In this document: one piece after another, positions 7,645-14,304 of the stretch
Layout of the letters: each line of letters opens with the position of its first letter
Numbering within the stretch: position 1 is the first letter of the stretch
Source of the DNA: JADGNZ01 sp035995985
Lineage (GTDB): Bacteria > Acidobacteriota > Thermoanaerobaculia > Gp7-AA8
NCBI GenBank assembly: GCA_035995985.1
Contig: DASYJY010000054.1
Span: 1-16,519, forward strand
DNA length: 16,519 nt
Direction: 5' to 3'
The notes under the pieces: model-generated
Databases searched by the model: none
The model's input: the letters and a program-made list of their open reading frames with translations, nothing else
What the model was told of the DNA's origin: nothing
Made by a program: the position numbers and the translations under genes

Positions 7645-7668
7645 CTGTCATCGCGTGCCGGCTGACAG
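7645..7668. terminator. Possible bidirectional terminator between convergent genes
   Basis: A 6-bp perfect inverted repeat (CTGTCA/TGACAG) with a 12-base loop fills the 26-bp gap between the convergent stops of the secreted protein gene and lptFG. There is no clear T-run, so this is weak evidence for intrinsic termination. Confidence 0.3.
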
Positions 7669-10113
7669 CTACGTTTCGACATTCAAAAACAAATACACCG
7701 CCACGATTGCGAAGAGGATGTTCGCGCTCCAGGCGGACAGCATCGCCGGTAGGTTGCCGACCTCGCCGAACTTCGTGAAGACCGCGAAGATCATCCAGTA
7801 GACGATGCCGAGGAGCAGGCCGATGCCGACGCCGTAGAGGGCGCCGCGCTTGCCGATTCGAAAGGCGAAGGGGAGCGCAATCAGCGCCATCACCGTGCTG
7901 ATGAACGGCCACGACGTCTTCGTGTAGAGCTTCACCGACAGCTCTTCGGCCGCGTAGCCGGATTTGCGAATCGTTTCGATGTATCGCCGCAACTGCGCGA
8001 AGGTCATCTGGTCGGGTGCCCGCGCCTCGGTGGCAAAATCCTCCGGACGTTCGCTGTAGTACAGCCGCAGCGGCCGCGTGATCGGCGCGAACGTCGAGCT
8101 GCCGTCGCCGGCGAACGAGCGCATCCACCCGTTCGAGAACGCCCAGCCCACGCCGTCCCATCGCGCGTGCTCGGCGTAGACGCGGCGCGTCAGCCGAAAC
8201 TTGGCCGGATCGAACTCGAACACCTGCACCTGCGACAGCTCCTTCTCGTCGCGGTCGTACGCCAGGAAGTTGATGATGTAGCGCCCCTTGCCGAGAAACC
8301 ACAGCTTCTGCTGATGCGGCGTCGCCACGACTCGCGTCGCGGTGCGCTTGGCTTTGATGCGGTTGCGCAACTCTTCCACGCGCTGATTCGAGTACGGCAG
8401 GATGTAGTCGAGCTGCAGATATGCCAGGAAGCTGATGGCCAGCGCGATGCCGACGATCGGCAGCGCCGCGCGGTACAGCGACATGCCGCCCGACTTGAAC
8501 GCCGTGACCTCGTTGTTCTTCGAGAAGATACCGAACGTGACCAGCGTCGATACGAGCACCGAAATTGGCAGCGTGTAGTTGAGGATCTGGAAAATCGTGA
8601 ACCGGTAATACGCGCCAACGATGTGCAGCGGGATGTGGTTCGTACGGATGTCGCCGCTGATGTCTGTGTAGTCGACGATGATGAAAAGCGCTGCCGTCGA
8701 CACGAGCACCAGCGTCAGGATCTTCAGGAACTCGCGGATGATGTAGCGATCCAGTGTGTTCGGAAACGTGATGTCGAAGCGGCTGAGGATGCTCGATCCT
8801 TCGTCCGGATTGGCAGCCGCGCCGGCGGCTTTCCGCGCCTTGAACGCCTGCACGACGCGCCGCACGATGCCGCCCTCGGAACGCTGCGCGCCGGTGTCGC
8901 GGTTCGCGCGGATCAGCAGGTAGATGCCGAGCGCCAGCAGGACCACGTTCGGCGTCCACATCGCCACGGCCGCGCCGATTTTCCCCGTGTCGGCGAGGTG
9001 CTCGCCGTTGTTGATCATCACGTAATAGATAAGGATGATCGCGATACTTAGAGAGAATCCTGAGCTCTTGCCGCCGCGCCGATTCGTGATGCCGAGCGGC
9101 AGTCCCAGGATGCCGAAGACGATGCACGCGAATGGGATCGCGAACATCTTGTTCATCTCGACCTTCGCCGCCCAATACGTTTCGCGCGCGTCGATGTCGT
9201 GCGAGTACTGCGACCAGCGAGCCTGTTCCATCAGCTCGCGGAAGCTCATCTCCCGCAATGACCGCTGGTAGCCGCCATTCGCGTCGGAGTACTTGTCCGG
9301 CAACCGCATTCGCTGCGAGGCGTTGCTGTTCAGGTCGTAGCGGTCGGGTTTCTTCGGATCCCAGAGGTGCGTCTCGCCATTCTTCAGATTCAGCCAGACC
9401 TGGTTATGCGGCTTGAGAATCGAGAGGTTGCCGCTTTCGGCGACGATGATCTTGTTGCTCGACCGCTGCGGCAGGATTTGCGCCGGCTGCGCGGCCTCGG
9501 CTTTCGCACTCTGAACCTGCTGCGCGATAGTGACCGGGCCGCTGCTGGTTCCGGTGCGCGTTTCGTCGGCGGTGCGGCTGTCGGCGACGAAGACGCCTTT
9601 CCACTGCAGCGTCTTCGGATCGACGTCGTTCACGTAGATCGTGAGGTTTTCGTATTCGTCGTAGAAAACGCGCGGCTTGAGCTCCTTTTCGATCTGCGAC
9701 GTGAAGATCTCGGATCGCAGCGCCGCGAACTCGGCGTTGCCGCGCGGCAGCACGAAATTCATGAGGTAGAGGTTGACCAGGAAGACCAGGAAGCTGAAGA
9801 GGAAGACCGGCCGGTAAATTGTGCGCGTGGAGATGCCGAGGGCGCGCATGGCGATGATTTCGGAGTCGGACGAGAGCCGGCCGATGGCGATCAGGATTCC
9901 GAACAGCAGCGACATCGGCACAGTCAACACGACGATGTGCGGCAGCGAGAGGAAGAGCAGCCGGCCGACGGTCGCCGCCGGCAGCGAGCGCTTGATGATC
10001 ATGCCGGCGAAGTCGAAGAGGTTCTTCATCAGGATGATGAAGGTGTAGAAGGCGAAGCCGAGGGCGGTGGGCCCGAGCATCTCTTTGAAGATGTAGCGAG
10101 TGAGGATCTTCAT
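7669..10113 (-). CDS. Fused LptF-LptG lipopolysaccharide export permease
   Basis: One 814-residue frame holds two successive YjgP/YjgQ (LptF/LptG) permease units. Unit 1 (about 1-405) has three N-terminal membrane helices, a periplasmic domain (about 125-315) and three C-terminal helices. A charged linker (about 405-450) follows. Unit 2 (about 455-814) repeats the plan, starting TLDRYIIREFLKILTLVLVS. Each unit carries the cytoplasmic coupling-helix motif: DSEIIAMRALGIS in the first and NNEVTAFKSGGMS in the second. In most bacteria LptF and LptG are separate subunits that, with LptB ATPases, extract LPS from the inner membrane; here they are one chain. The ATG at 10113 has no Shine-Dalgarno. 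A TACAAT hexamer lies 10 bases upstream, suggesting a very short or absent leader. No frameshift or stop separates the halves. Confidence 0.92.
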   Translation of the reverse strand: MKILTRYIFKEMLGPTALGFAFYTFIILMKNLFDFAGMIIKRSLPAATVGRLLFLSLPHIVVLTVPMSLLFGILIAIGRLSSDSEIIAMRALGISTRTIYRPVFLFSFLVFLVNLYLMNFVLPRGNAEFAALRSEIFTSQIEKELKPRVFYDEYENLTIYVNDVDPKTLQWKGVFVADSRTADETRTGTSSGPVTIAQQVQSAKAEAAQPAQILPQRSSNKIIVAESGNLSILKPHNQVWLNLKNGETHLWDPKKPDRYDLNSNASQRMRLPDKYSDANGGYQRSLREMSFRELMEQARWSQYSHDIDARETYWAAKVEMNKMFAIPFACIVFGILGLPLGITNRRGGKSSGFSLSIAIILIYYVMINNGEHLADTGKIGAAVAMWTPNVVLLALGIYLLIRANRDTGAQRSEGGIVRRVVQAFKARKAAGAAANPDEGSSILSRFDITFPNTLDRYIIREFLKILTLVLVSTAALFIIVDYTDISGDIRTNHIPLHIVGAYYRFTIFQILNYTLPISVLVSTLVTFGIFSKNNEVTAFKSGGMSLYRAALPIVGIALAISFLAYLQLDYILPYSNQRVEELRNRIKAKRTATRVVATPHQQKLWFLGKGRYIINFLAYDRDEKELSQVQVFEFDPAKFRLTRRVYAEHARWDGVGWAFSNGWMRSFAGDGSSTFAPITRPLRLYYSERPEDFATEARAPDQMTFAQLRRYIETIRKSGYAAEELSVKLYTKTSWPFISTVMALIALPFAFRIGKRGALYGVGIGLLLGIVYWMIFAVFTKFGEVGNLPAMLSAWSANILFAIVAVYLFLNVET

Positions 10114-10123
10114 CGGCGTCGCG

Positions 10124-10129
10124 ATTGTA
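10124..10129 (-). promoter_or_regulatory. Candidate -10 element for lptFG
   Basis: TACAAT on the minus strand sits 10 bases before the lptFG ATG. Transcription would start within a few bases of the codon, consistent with the absence of a ribosome site. No -35 match is seen at 17 bp, so this is tentative. Confidence 0.3.
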
Positions 10130-10297
10130 ACCGCGTGACTGAATGGGAGATTCGGCGGTCCCGGAGAGGGTTTCCACAGAGTCCGGTAAGATGGATTATG
10201 TTAAATCGCGTATGCGGTTGTCTCAGGACTTCGCCTGTGGTACAACGCCAAAAACCGCGTTTATACAAATCAACAGTACTATCAAGAAATTGAAAGA

Positions 10298-10612
10298 ATG
10301 CAAAGTCGTCTCGACTTCTCTCGCACAGTCGCGGTGATAAGTCTTTTGGTCGAAGGTCTTTCACTGTTGTTTATTCTACTGGCGGAATATGTACAAATCG
10401 CCAACGACGGAGGAGCTACGGTTCGACTCGGCATGCACTGGAGGCGTCGGAGCTGGTACCGGAGTCTTATTGTCTTCGCGATCTACCTTGCGGCGACAGT
10501 CGCGTACACGCGCGAATCTTTAGAAATCAACAAGCGCGTATATGGTTATTATTCGTCGATACTCAGCCAAGAGAGCCGGCTAGCTGCTCACAATTCCACA
10601 GTTACGCACTGA
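10298..10612 (+). CDS. Small two-helix membrane protein, unknown, probably N-terminally extended
   Basis: From the ATG at 10298 it encodes 104 residues. The hydrophobic helices are at about 10-31 (VAVISLLVEGLSLLFILLAEY) and 56-71 (SLIVFAIYLAATVAY), with an Arg-rich loop between (HWRRRSWYR). The frame is open and protein-like back to 10205 (for example RLWYNAKNRVYTNQQYYQE), but that extension has no in-frame ATG, GTG or TTG. A CTG at 10235 preceded by AGGA 6 bases upstream is a possible start. Alternatively a frame change has removed the original start. Codons ending in A/T are far commoner than in neighbouring genes, which suggests acquisition or weak selection. Its TGA directly abuts the parB stop. 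I do not recognise a family. Confidence 0.5.
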   Translation: MQSRLDFSRTVAVISLLVEGLSLLFILLAEYVQIANDGGATVRLGMHWRRRSWYRSLIVFAIYLAATVAYTRESLEINKRVYGYYSSILSQESRLAAHNSTVTH

Positions 10613-11446
10613 CTACGATTCCGTTTCGACGCGCCGCAGCAGCTCACGCAAGGCCGCAGCAATCTCGCTCTTCTCTACATTCGCTTTGCGGAAGCTGAGG
10701 TTGACGCTGAACGGGAGCGCTTTGTCCTTCACCTGCCAGGTGAAGTTTTTCGGACGGCCGGCCTTTTTCGGCTCCGGCTTCGCGGTCTGTTTGCGGACTT
10801 GATCGCGCGTCAGTTCGCCGGCGGCGTAGCGGCGAACGACGTCTTCCATTGCCTCTTCGTCGCCGGCGCGCGCGATCTGCACGAGGATCGATTTGTTCGC
10901 GATCCCGGCCTCGCGGCACATCGCGCGGATGCGGTCCGGGATTTCGTTGATCGACAGCGTCTCCGTGATCGTCGTGCGCGACTTGCCGATGACGTGCGAA
11001 ATCTTCTCGTGCGTGTAGCCGAATTTCTGCTGCAGCACGTAGAAGCCCTCGGCCTCTTCGAACGCCGTCAGGTCTTTGCGCTGGATGTTCTCGATCAGCG
11101 CGATTTCGAGTTGCTCCTTGTCGTCCACGTCGAGCTCAATCGCCGGGATCTCGTCGAGTCCCGCCAGCGATGCAGCGCGGAAGCGTCGTTCGCCGGAGAT
11201 GATCTGGTATCGATTTGGTCCAATGGCGCGGACCAGGATCGGCTCGAGCACGCCCTTCTCGCGGATCGAGGCGGCAAGCTCCTCGATGTTGCCGAGGGTC
11301 GTGCGCGGCTGCTCGGAGTTCGGCTCCACGAATTCGAGCGGGATCATCGACCCGATATGCCGTCCGGAACGGCGCGTCAGCTCCTCCACGAAATGCGCGT
11401 CGTGGCGCATCGTGGCTCGCTCCGGTAATCCGCGTTTCATGCTCAT
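10613..11446 (-). CDS. parB: ParB/Spo0J family chromosome-partitioning protein
   Basis: A 277-residue ParB. The N-terminal CTPase/ParB domain has SEQPR, then GVLEPILVR and the box GERRFRAASLAG (consensus GERRWRA, here with F). IENIQRKDLTAFEEAEGF leads into the central helix-turn-helix, with the recognition region KISHVIGKSRTTITETL. After a basic linker (KPEPKKAGRPK) there is a C-terminal dimerisation segment ending in AALRELLRR. ParB loads at parS and works with ParA to segregate origins. The ATG at 11446 has GAGGAA 4 bases upstream. A second ATG two codons on is possible. It follows parA by 8 bases, with the parA stop within the ribosome site. No parS-like palindrome was seen in this window. 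Confidence 0.93.
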   Translation of the reverse strand: MSMKRGLPERATMRHDAHFVEELTRRSGRHIGSMIPLEFVEPNSEQPRTTLGNIEELAASIREKGVLEPILVRAIGPNRYQIISGERRFRAASLAGLDEIPAIELDVDDKEQLEIALIENIQRKDLTAFEEAEGFYVLQQKFGYTHEKISHVIGKSRTTITETLSINEIPDRIRAMCREAGIANKSILVQIARAGDEEAMEDVVRRYAAGELTRDQVRKQTAKPEPKKAGRPKNFTWQVKDKALPFSVNLSFRKANVEKSEIAAALRELLRRVETES

Positions 11447-11454
11447 CGCGTTCC

Positions 11455-12210
11455 TCAGACTCGGGACAGGATTTCCTCGCTCAGCGAGTAGTACTCCATC
11501 GCGCCGCTCGATCTCGGCGCGAAGGTAAAGATCGATTCCTTGTATGCCGGACTCTCTTCGAGTCGGATCGATTTGGTGATCACCGTGTTGAACAGCCGCT
11601 CGCCAAAGACCTGGCCAATCTGCGCGTGAATGTCGCGCGCCAGCGTGGTTCGTTTGTCGTGCATGGTGATGACCACGCCGAGGAGTTGCAGGTTCGGATT
11701 GGGGCGCGCTTTGATCTTTTCGATCGTTTCGAGGAGATCGTCCGTGCCTTCGAGGGCGAAGTACGACGACTGAATCGGCACAAGCACATGCGTCGACGCC
11801 ACCATCGCGTTGACGGTGATCATGCCGAGGGTCGGCGGCGTGTCGATGAAGATGTAGTCGTACTCGTTGGCTGCATCCTTCATCTTGTCTTTGAGGCGGA
11901 AGGGTCCGTCCATCTCACCGATCAGTTTCGACTCCAGTTTGGCGAGCGCGATCTTCGACGGCGCGAGAAAAAGATTCGGAAGCGGCGTGGGAACGATGAC
12001 GTCGTTGAATCCCAGCTCCTCGCTTACCAGCACGTCGAACATCGAGCGCGAAATGCTGCGCGGATCGACGTAGCTCATCGTGCTGTTCGCCTGCGGATCG
12101 AGGTCGATCAGCAGCGTCTTGTTGCCCTTGTTCGCGACAGCGGCGGAGAGGTTGATGGCGGTGGTGGTCTTGCCGACCCCGCCCTTTTGATTGGCGACCG
12201 TGATGATCAT
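11455..12210 (-). CDS. parA: ParA/Soj family partition ATPase
   Basis: A 251-residue deviant-Walker ATPase beginning MIITVANQKGGVGKTTTAIN. The signature lysine of the deviant Walker A motif is the K of QKGGVGK, followed by LLIDLDPQANST (Walker A') and YDYIFIDTPPTLG (Walker B). It lacks the N-terminal HTH of plasmid type-Ia ParA, so the size and layout match chromosomal Soj-type proteins that drive ParB-parS complexes. It is the first gene of the parA-parB pair. There is no Shine-Dalgarno before the ATG at 12210. A TACAAT hexamer lies 14 bases upstream, suggesting a short-leader transcript starting in the 36-bp gap after the BFN gene. Confidence 0.95.
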   Translation of the reverse strand: MIITVANQKGGVGKTTTAINLSAAVANKGNKTLLIDLDPQANSTMSYVDPRSISRSMFDVLVSEELGFNDVIVPTPLPNLFLAPSKIALAKLESKLIGEMDGPFRLKDKMKDAANEYDYIFIDTPPTLGMITVNAMVASTHVLVPIQSSYFALEGTDDLLETIEKIKARPNPNLQLLGVVITMHDKRTTLARDIHAQIGQVFGERLFNTVITKSIRLEESPAYKESIFTFAPRSSGAMEYYSLSEEILSRV

Positions 12211-12224
12211 CTGGACTGGGGCGG

Positions 12225-12230
12225 ATTGTA
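12225..12230 (-). promoter_or_regulatory. Candidate -10 element for parAB
   Basis: TACAAT on the minus strand, 14 bases before the parA ATG, lies in the short gap between the BFN stop and parA. A 12-bp GC palindrome (GCTGCGCGCAGC, 12234-12245) is just upstream. No -35 match is evident. Confidence 0.3.
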
Positions 12231-12246
12231 CCTGCTGCGCGCAGCG

Positions 12247-12750
12247 CTACATCTTGTACTTGCCCAAATCCTCAGTATCGAGATTCTCGAACCAGTTCTT
12301 CGTTTTCTCTTCCTGGTCTTCGGCGTCAGGGGTGATCGTCTGGGCCTGATCGAGGACCGACTGCGCCACGTAGATCGGCGCCTCGGTGCGCAGCGCGAGA
12401 GCGATGGCGTCGCTGGGACGCGCGTCGAGCTCCAGCATCGTGTCCAGGCCGGCGCGGTTCACCATCATCCGGATCTGCGCGAAGAACGTGGAGTCTTTGA
12501 GATCGTGGATGACGATGCGCGTCACGCGCCCGTCGAGTTGCGAGATCGCGCTCTTGAGAAGGTCGTGCGTCATCGGCCGCGGCGTTTCGACATTTTCGAG
12601 TTGCAGCGCGATGGCGTTGGCCTCGAAGATGCCCACCCAGATCGGGAGGAAAAACTTCTCCTCCTCATCCTTCAGTACGACGATGGGCGAATTGGAAACG
12701 GGGTCGAGCATTAAGCCTTTGATACTCATAGGAACGAGAGCGACTGACAT
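12247..12750 (-). CDS. Bifunctional nuclease (BFN/DUF151) family protein
   Basis: A 167-residue protein with the complete DUF151/BFN domain. Key segments are PIVVLKDEEEKFFLPIWVGI followed by FEANAIALQLENV, TPRPMTHDLL, VIHDLKDSTFFAQI and the strongly conserved ARPSDAIALALR. Plant and bacterial members have been reported to have nuclease activity, and the biological role in bacteria is unsettled. The acidic C-terminal tail (about 140-167) is variable in the family. The ATG at 12750 is preferred because AAGGA lies 7 bases upstream. A second ATG at 12729 has no ribosome site. It is co-directional with parAB, 36 bp upstream of parA. The region upstream marks the transition to the accessory block. 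Confidence 0.92.
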   Translation of the reverse strand: MSVALVPMSIKGLMLDPVSNSPIVVLKDEEEKFFLPIWVGIFEANAIALQLENVETPRPMTHDLLKSAISQLDGRVTRIVIHDLKDSTFFAQIRMMVNRAGLDTMLELDARPSDAIALALRTEAPIYVAQSVLDQAQTITPDAEDQEEKTKNWFENLDTEDLGKYKM

Positions 12751-13049
12751 GTAAAGTCCTTATCGATCAATGATTTGCGACGAAATACCAAAATCCGATT
12801 CCGAGGCTATCGGTGGTGAAAAATGGTGAAAAGCGCACTGGGAAGATGCGTACTGGCAGGTACCCGCAGGTACCGCAATCCCAAGGTCGCCACTCCCCGC
12901 TTTCCTTGCTCGAAGACGTCATCGCCATCCTCGACGTACTCTACTCCCCTTTCCAGTGGGCCGCTGGCTCCGCACCCCGCTGCGAAGAAACAAACGTGCG
13001 GGCTCCCCTCGCAAAATGGTACGCGAGGCACCCGATCTTCGGGTGTAGA
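12751..13049. other. Non-coding stretch with short direct repeats and adjacent hairpins
   Basis: About 300 bp between the divergent BFN and HTH genes. It holds two copies of TGGTGAAAA (12814-12822, 12824-12832) and two abutting 10-mers GCAGGTACCC/GCAGGTACCG (12856-12875), each with a KpnI-type GGTACC palindrome. Two back-to-back perfect 6-bp stems follow: CCTCGC/GCGAGG (13007-13028) and CACCCG/CGGGTG (13029-13045). These are flanked by GTGCG (12996-13000) and CGCAC (13056-13060). Frames crossing it on both strands look random. No RNA gene is recognised. Confidence 0.5.
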
Positions 13050-13340
13050 ATGGCTCGCACTCCCATGAGCGTTTCCAGTCCCCATCTCGAACGCTTGAGC
13101 GACCGATTCCGCACGTACACGCTCAAAGAGGTAGCGACCATCGTGCGCAAGTCGTCGAGGCATCTCTACCGCTGCATCCGCGCCGCACAGGACGAAGGGC
13201 TGCGGCAGAAGTACGGCATCGGCATCAGCAGCTTGCGCCGTCTCCCCGTGCTCCATTGGTTTCAGAATGGAGGTCAGTGGGTAATCAGGGAATCGGATCT
13301 CCTCGCGCAATTAGGCCCAATCCGCGCGCTCATACGATAG
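13050..13340 (+). CDS. Small helix-turn-helix (excisionase/MerR-like) DNA-binding protein
   Basis: Encodes 96 residues from the ATG at 13050. An in-frame ATG at 13065 (MSVSSPHLERLSDR) is equally likely, and better if TAGAAT at 13046-13051 is the -10. The core YTLKEVATIVRKSSRHLYRCI is a helix-turn-helix of the excisionase/helix_turn_helix_17 kind. It is followed by a wing-like stretch ending GGQWVIRESDLLAQL, the usual 'W-x-I-x-x-x-D-L' end of such domains. Small winged-HTH proteins of this type are common as excisionases or regulators on mobile elements. It is convergent with the mini-HTH cassette (15 bp between stops). The frame is open upstream to 12813, but that part reads through repeats and hairpins and is not credible. 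Confidence 0.65.
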   Translation: MARTPMSVSSPHLERLSDRFRTYTLKEVATIVRKSSRHLYRCIRAAQDEGLRQKYGIGISSLRRLPVLHWFQNGGQWVIRESDLLAQLGPIRALIR

Positions 13341-13355
13341 TTTCGCACGGTAGCC

Positions 13356-13593
13356 TCATCCCTCGGGAGGAAACAAGTCGGCTTCCGTGATGGAGTCGTC
13401 CTCGGCGAATTGACGGACGACCTTAAAGGATGCGCTCGCCGACCGGACGCCGCGCGCGAGCGACGCCGCGCTGAAGTCTGTTGATCCGCATCCGGTTCGT
13501 GCCCGTAAGCCGCGAGACCGTCACGACCGTGATGCCGTACGTGATGAACGCGGCCTCCAGAAGCGTGCGAGGTTTCTTATTTTGGACCGTCAT
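13356..13593 (-). pseudogene. Mini-HTH paralogue 4, interrupted by a +1 frame change
   Basis: From the ATG at 13593 the frame reads MTVQNKKPRTLLEAAFITYG and continues to ...RRPVGERIL, then TAA at 13425-13423 (56 residues). Moving +1 at CTT-TAA-G (to TTT-AAG) continues KVVRQFAEDDSITEADLFPPEG and ends TGA at 13358-13356, giving 78 residues. With that single shift it aligns without gaps over 65 residues to the paralogue at 13577-13834. Shared positions include T20-G21, R29, G33, K47, R50, S57-I58 and D62-LFP65. It starts inside the upstream paralogue's last codons (17-bp overlap). It could be a one-base T insertion (decay), a sequencing error, or a programmed +1 shift, since CTT-stop-type slippage is the prfB arrangement. 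No strong internal Shine-Dalgarno is seen. Confidence 0.75.
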
Positions 13594-13834
13594 CGTCGTC
13601 CAGCGGAAACAAGTCGTTCGCTTTGATGGATGGATCGTTGGTCAGAACACGCGCGGCCTTCACGTATCGGGGGACAGCCTTCGCAGTCGGCTCCGCCTCA
13701 CCGAAACGAACACGACGCACCTGTTGCGAGCTGTAGCCGGTCGCTTTGGCGAACGCCAACCGCCCGATTTTCTTCGCCGCCAAGAAGCGGTCGAGGCGTG
13801 TGTCACCTTCGGTTCGCGGATTCTTCTTATTCAT
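13577..13834 (-). CDS. Mini-HTH paralogue 1 (Cro/C1-like DNA-binding domain)
   Basis: Encodes 85 residues starting MNKKNPRTEGDTRLDRFLAA. A Cro/C1-like helix bundle is suggested: RLDRFLAAKKIGRLAFAKATGYSSQQVRRV gives the HTH (A-x-A-T-G-x-S-x-Q turn and recognition helix). Two further helices end in the signature IKANDLFPLDD, which matches the 'DLFP' end of XRE domains. It is a stand-alone DNA-binding domain without an effector part. The start is ATG at 13834, which overlaps the stop of paralogue 2 by 8 bases (ATGAATAA), so translation is probably coupled. A TTG two codons earlier is less likely. The ungapped alignment to paralogue 2 over 65 residues has about 25 identities by hand count. Confidence 0.75.
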   Translation of the reverse strand: MNKKNPRTEGDTRLDRFLAAKKIGRLAFAKATGYSSQQVRRVRFGEAEPTAKAVPRYVKAARVLTNDPSIKANDLFPLDDDDGPK

Positions 13835-14090
13835 CGTCAAGAGGGAAGAGATGGTCTGCTTTGATTTGCCGGTCGCCGGTCAGGTTCCGGAGACCGCGAA
13901 GGAGCTTGCGCACGTTCGCAAGCCTCGGCGAGTCCTCATCGATGCACCACCTACGGAGGCGCTGCCGGGAGATGCCTGTGGCCCTTGCCACGTCAAGCTG
14001 GTACAACCCCCGCGCGCGAATGAACGCCTCCAGCCTCGTTTGCGCTGGGTTGCCGCCTCGAAAGTTTTTACGTGTTCGGGATACGGCCAT
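13827..14090 (-). CDS. Mini-HTH paralogue 2 (Cro/C1-like DNA-binding domain)
   Basis: Encodes 87 residues starting MAVSRTRKNFRGGNPAQTRL. The core is LEAFIRARGLYQLDVARATG followed by ISRQRLRRWCIDEDSPR and the end IKADHLFPLDDE. It has the same layout and length as paralogue 1. The helix-turn-helix runs from about residue 30 to 50, and the basic N-terminal arm (RTRKNFR) could contact DNA. I chose the ATG at 14090 because the homologous region begins soon after it. The frame is open upstream to 14249, but that stretch overlaps the ribbon-helix-helix gene in another frame. It lies 32 bp after the RHH stop and overlaps the next gene. No clear Shine-Dalgarno. Confidence 0.75.
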   Translation of the reverse strand: MAVSRTRKNFRGGNPAQTRLEAFIRARGLYQLDVARATGISRQRLRRWCIDEDSPRLANVRKLLRGLRNLTGDRQIKADHLFPLDDE

Positions 14091-14122
14091 GCGACGTACT
14101 TGCCCTTTCTTGCCGCGCGACC

Positions 14123-14301
14123 TTACTCGTCCTCTTTCGCCATCGCCCGCTCCACGAGCGCCCGGATGATCTCCGATCTCGACACTTTGATGCCGTACCA
14201 CTCGGCGATATCGGGGAGAGGTTTTCAAGCTGCGCGAGGTGCCACGCATTCAGGATGATGCTGGCTTTTGAGTAGCGTTCCTGATGTCTCGGGAAGGCCA
14301 T
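14123..14301 (-). pseudogene. Ribbon-helix-helix (CopG-like) protein, interrupted by a -1 frame change
   Basis: The ATG at 14301 begins MAFPRHQERYSKASIILNAW, continuing HLAQLENLS. A -1 shift at the CCCC run (plus-strand GGGG 14213-14216) then continues PDIAEWYGIKVSRSEIIRAL and VERAMAKEDE, ending TAA at 14125-14123. Joined, this is a 59-residue protein of exact RHH layout: a basic beta-strand, helix, 'G-x-x-x-SRSEIIR' turn, and second helix. The second part has no start codon of its own, because an in-frame TGA lies just upstream of it. The unshifted frame instead runs into low-quality Arg/Ser-rich sequence to 14068. GGTGAG lies just before the ATG. It is likely a one-base deletion in a C run; error or programmed shift are alternatives. 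It sits 3 bases after the paralogue 3 stop. Confidence 0.65.
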
Positions 14302-14304
14302 ATC

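Noticed and set aside
7499..9175. A 558-codon open frame on the minus strand
   Set aside because: It overlaps lptFG in another frame on the same strand. The translation is Arg/His-rich with no domain, while the lptFG frame shows two full permease units.
11215..12714. A 499-codon open frame on the plus strand
   Set aside because: It is antisense to parB, parA and the BFN gene, all with intact motifs. Composition indicates a shadow.
12996..13066. tRNA-like fold with a D-arm-like GGTA and a hairpin resembling an anticodon arm
   Set aside because: The second hairpin has a 5-base loop, no U33-type anticodon loop fits, and no T-arm GTTCGA motif or proper 7-bp acceptor stem is present.
12807..13310. 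A 167-codon minus-strand frame opposite the excisionase-like HTH
   Set aside because: It crosses the repeats and hairpins, shows no domain or ribosome site, and lies opposite a frame with a clear HTH. A dispersed repeat may explain its openness.
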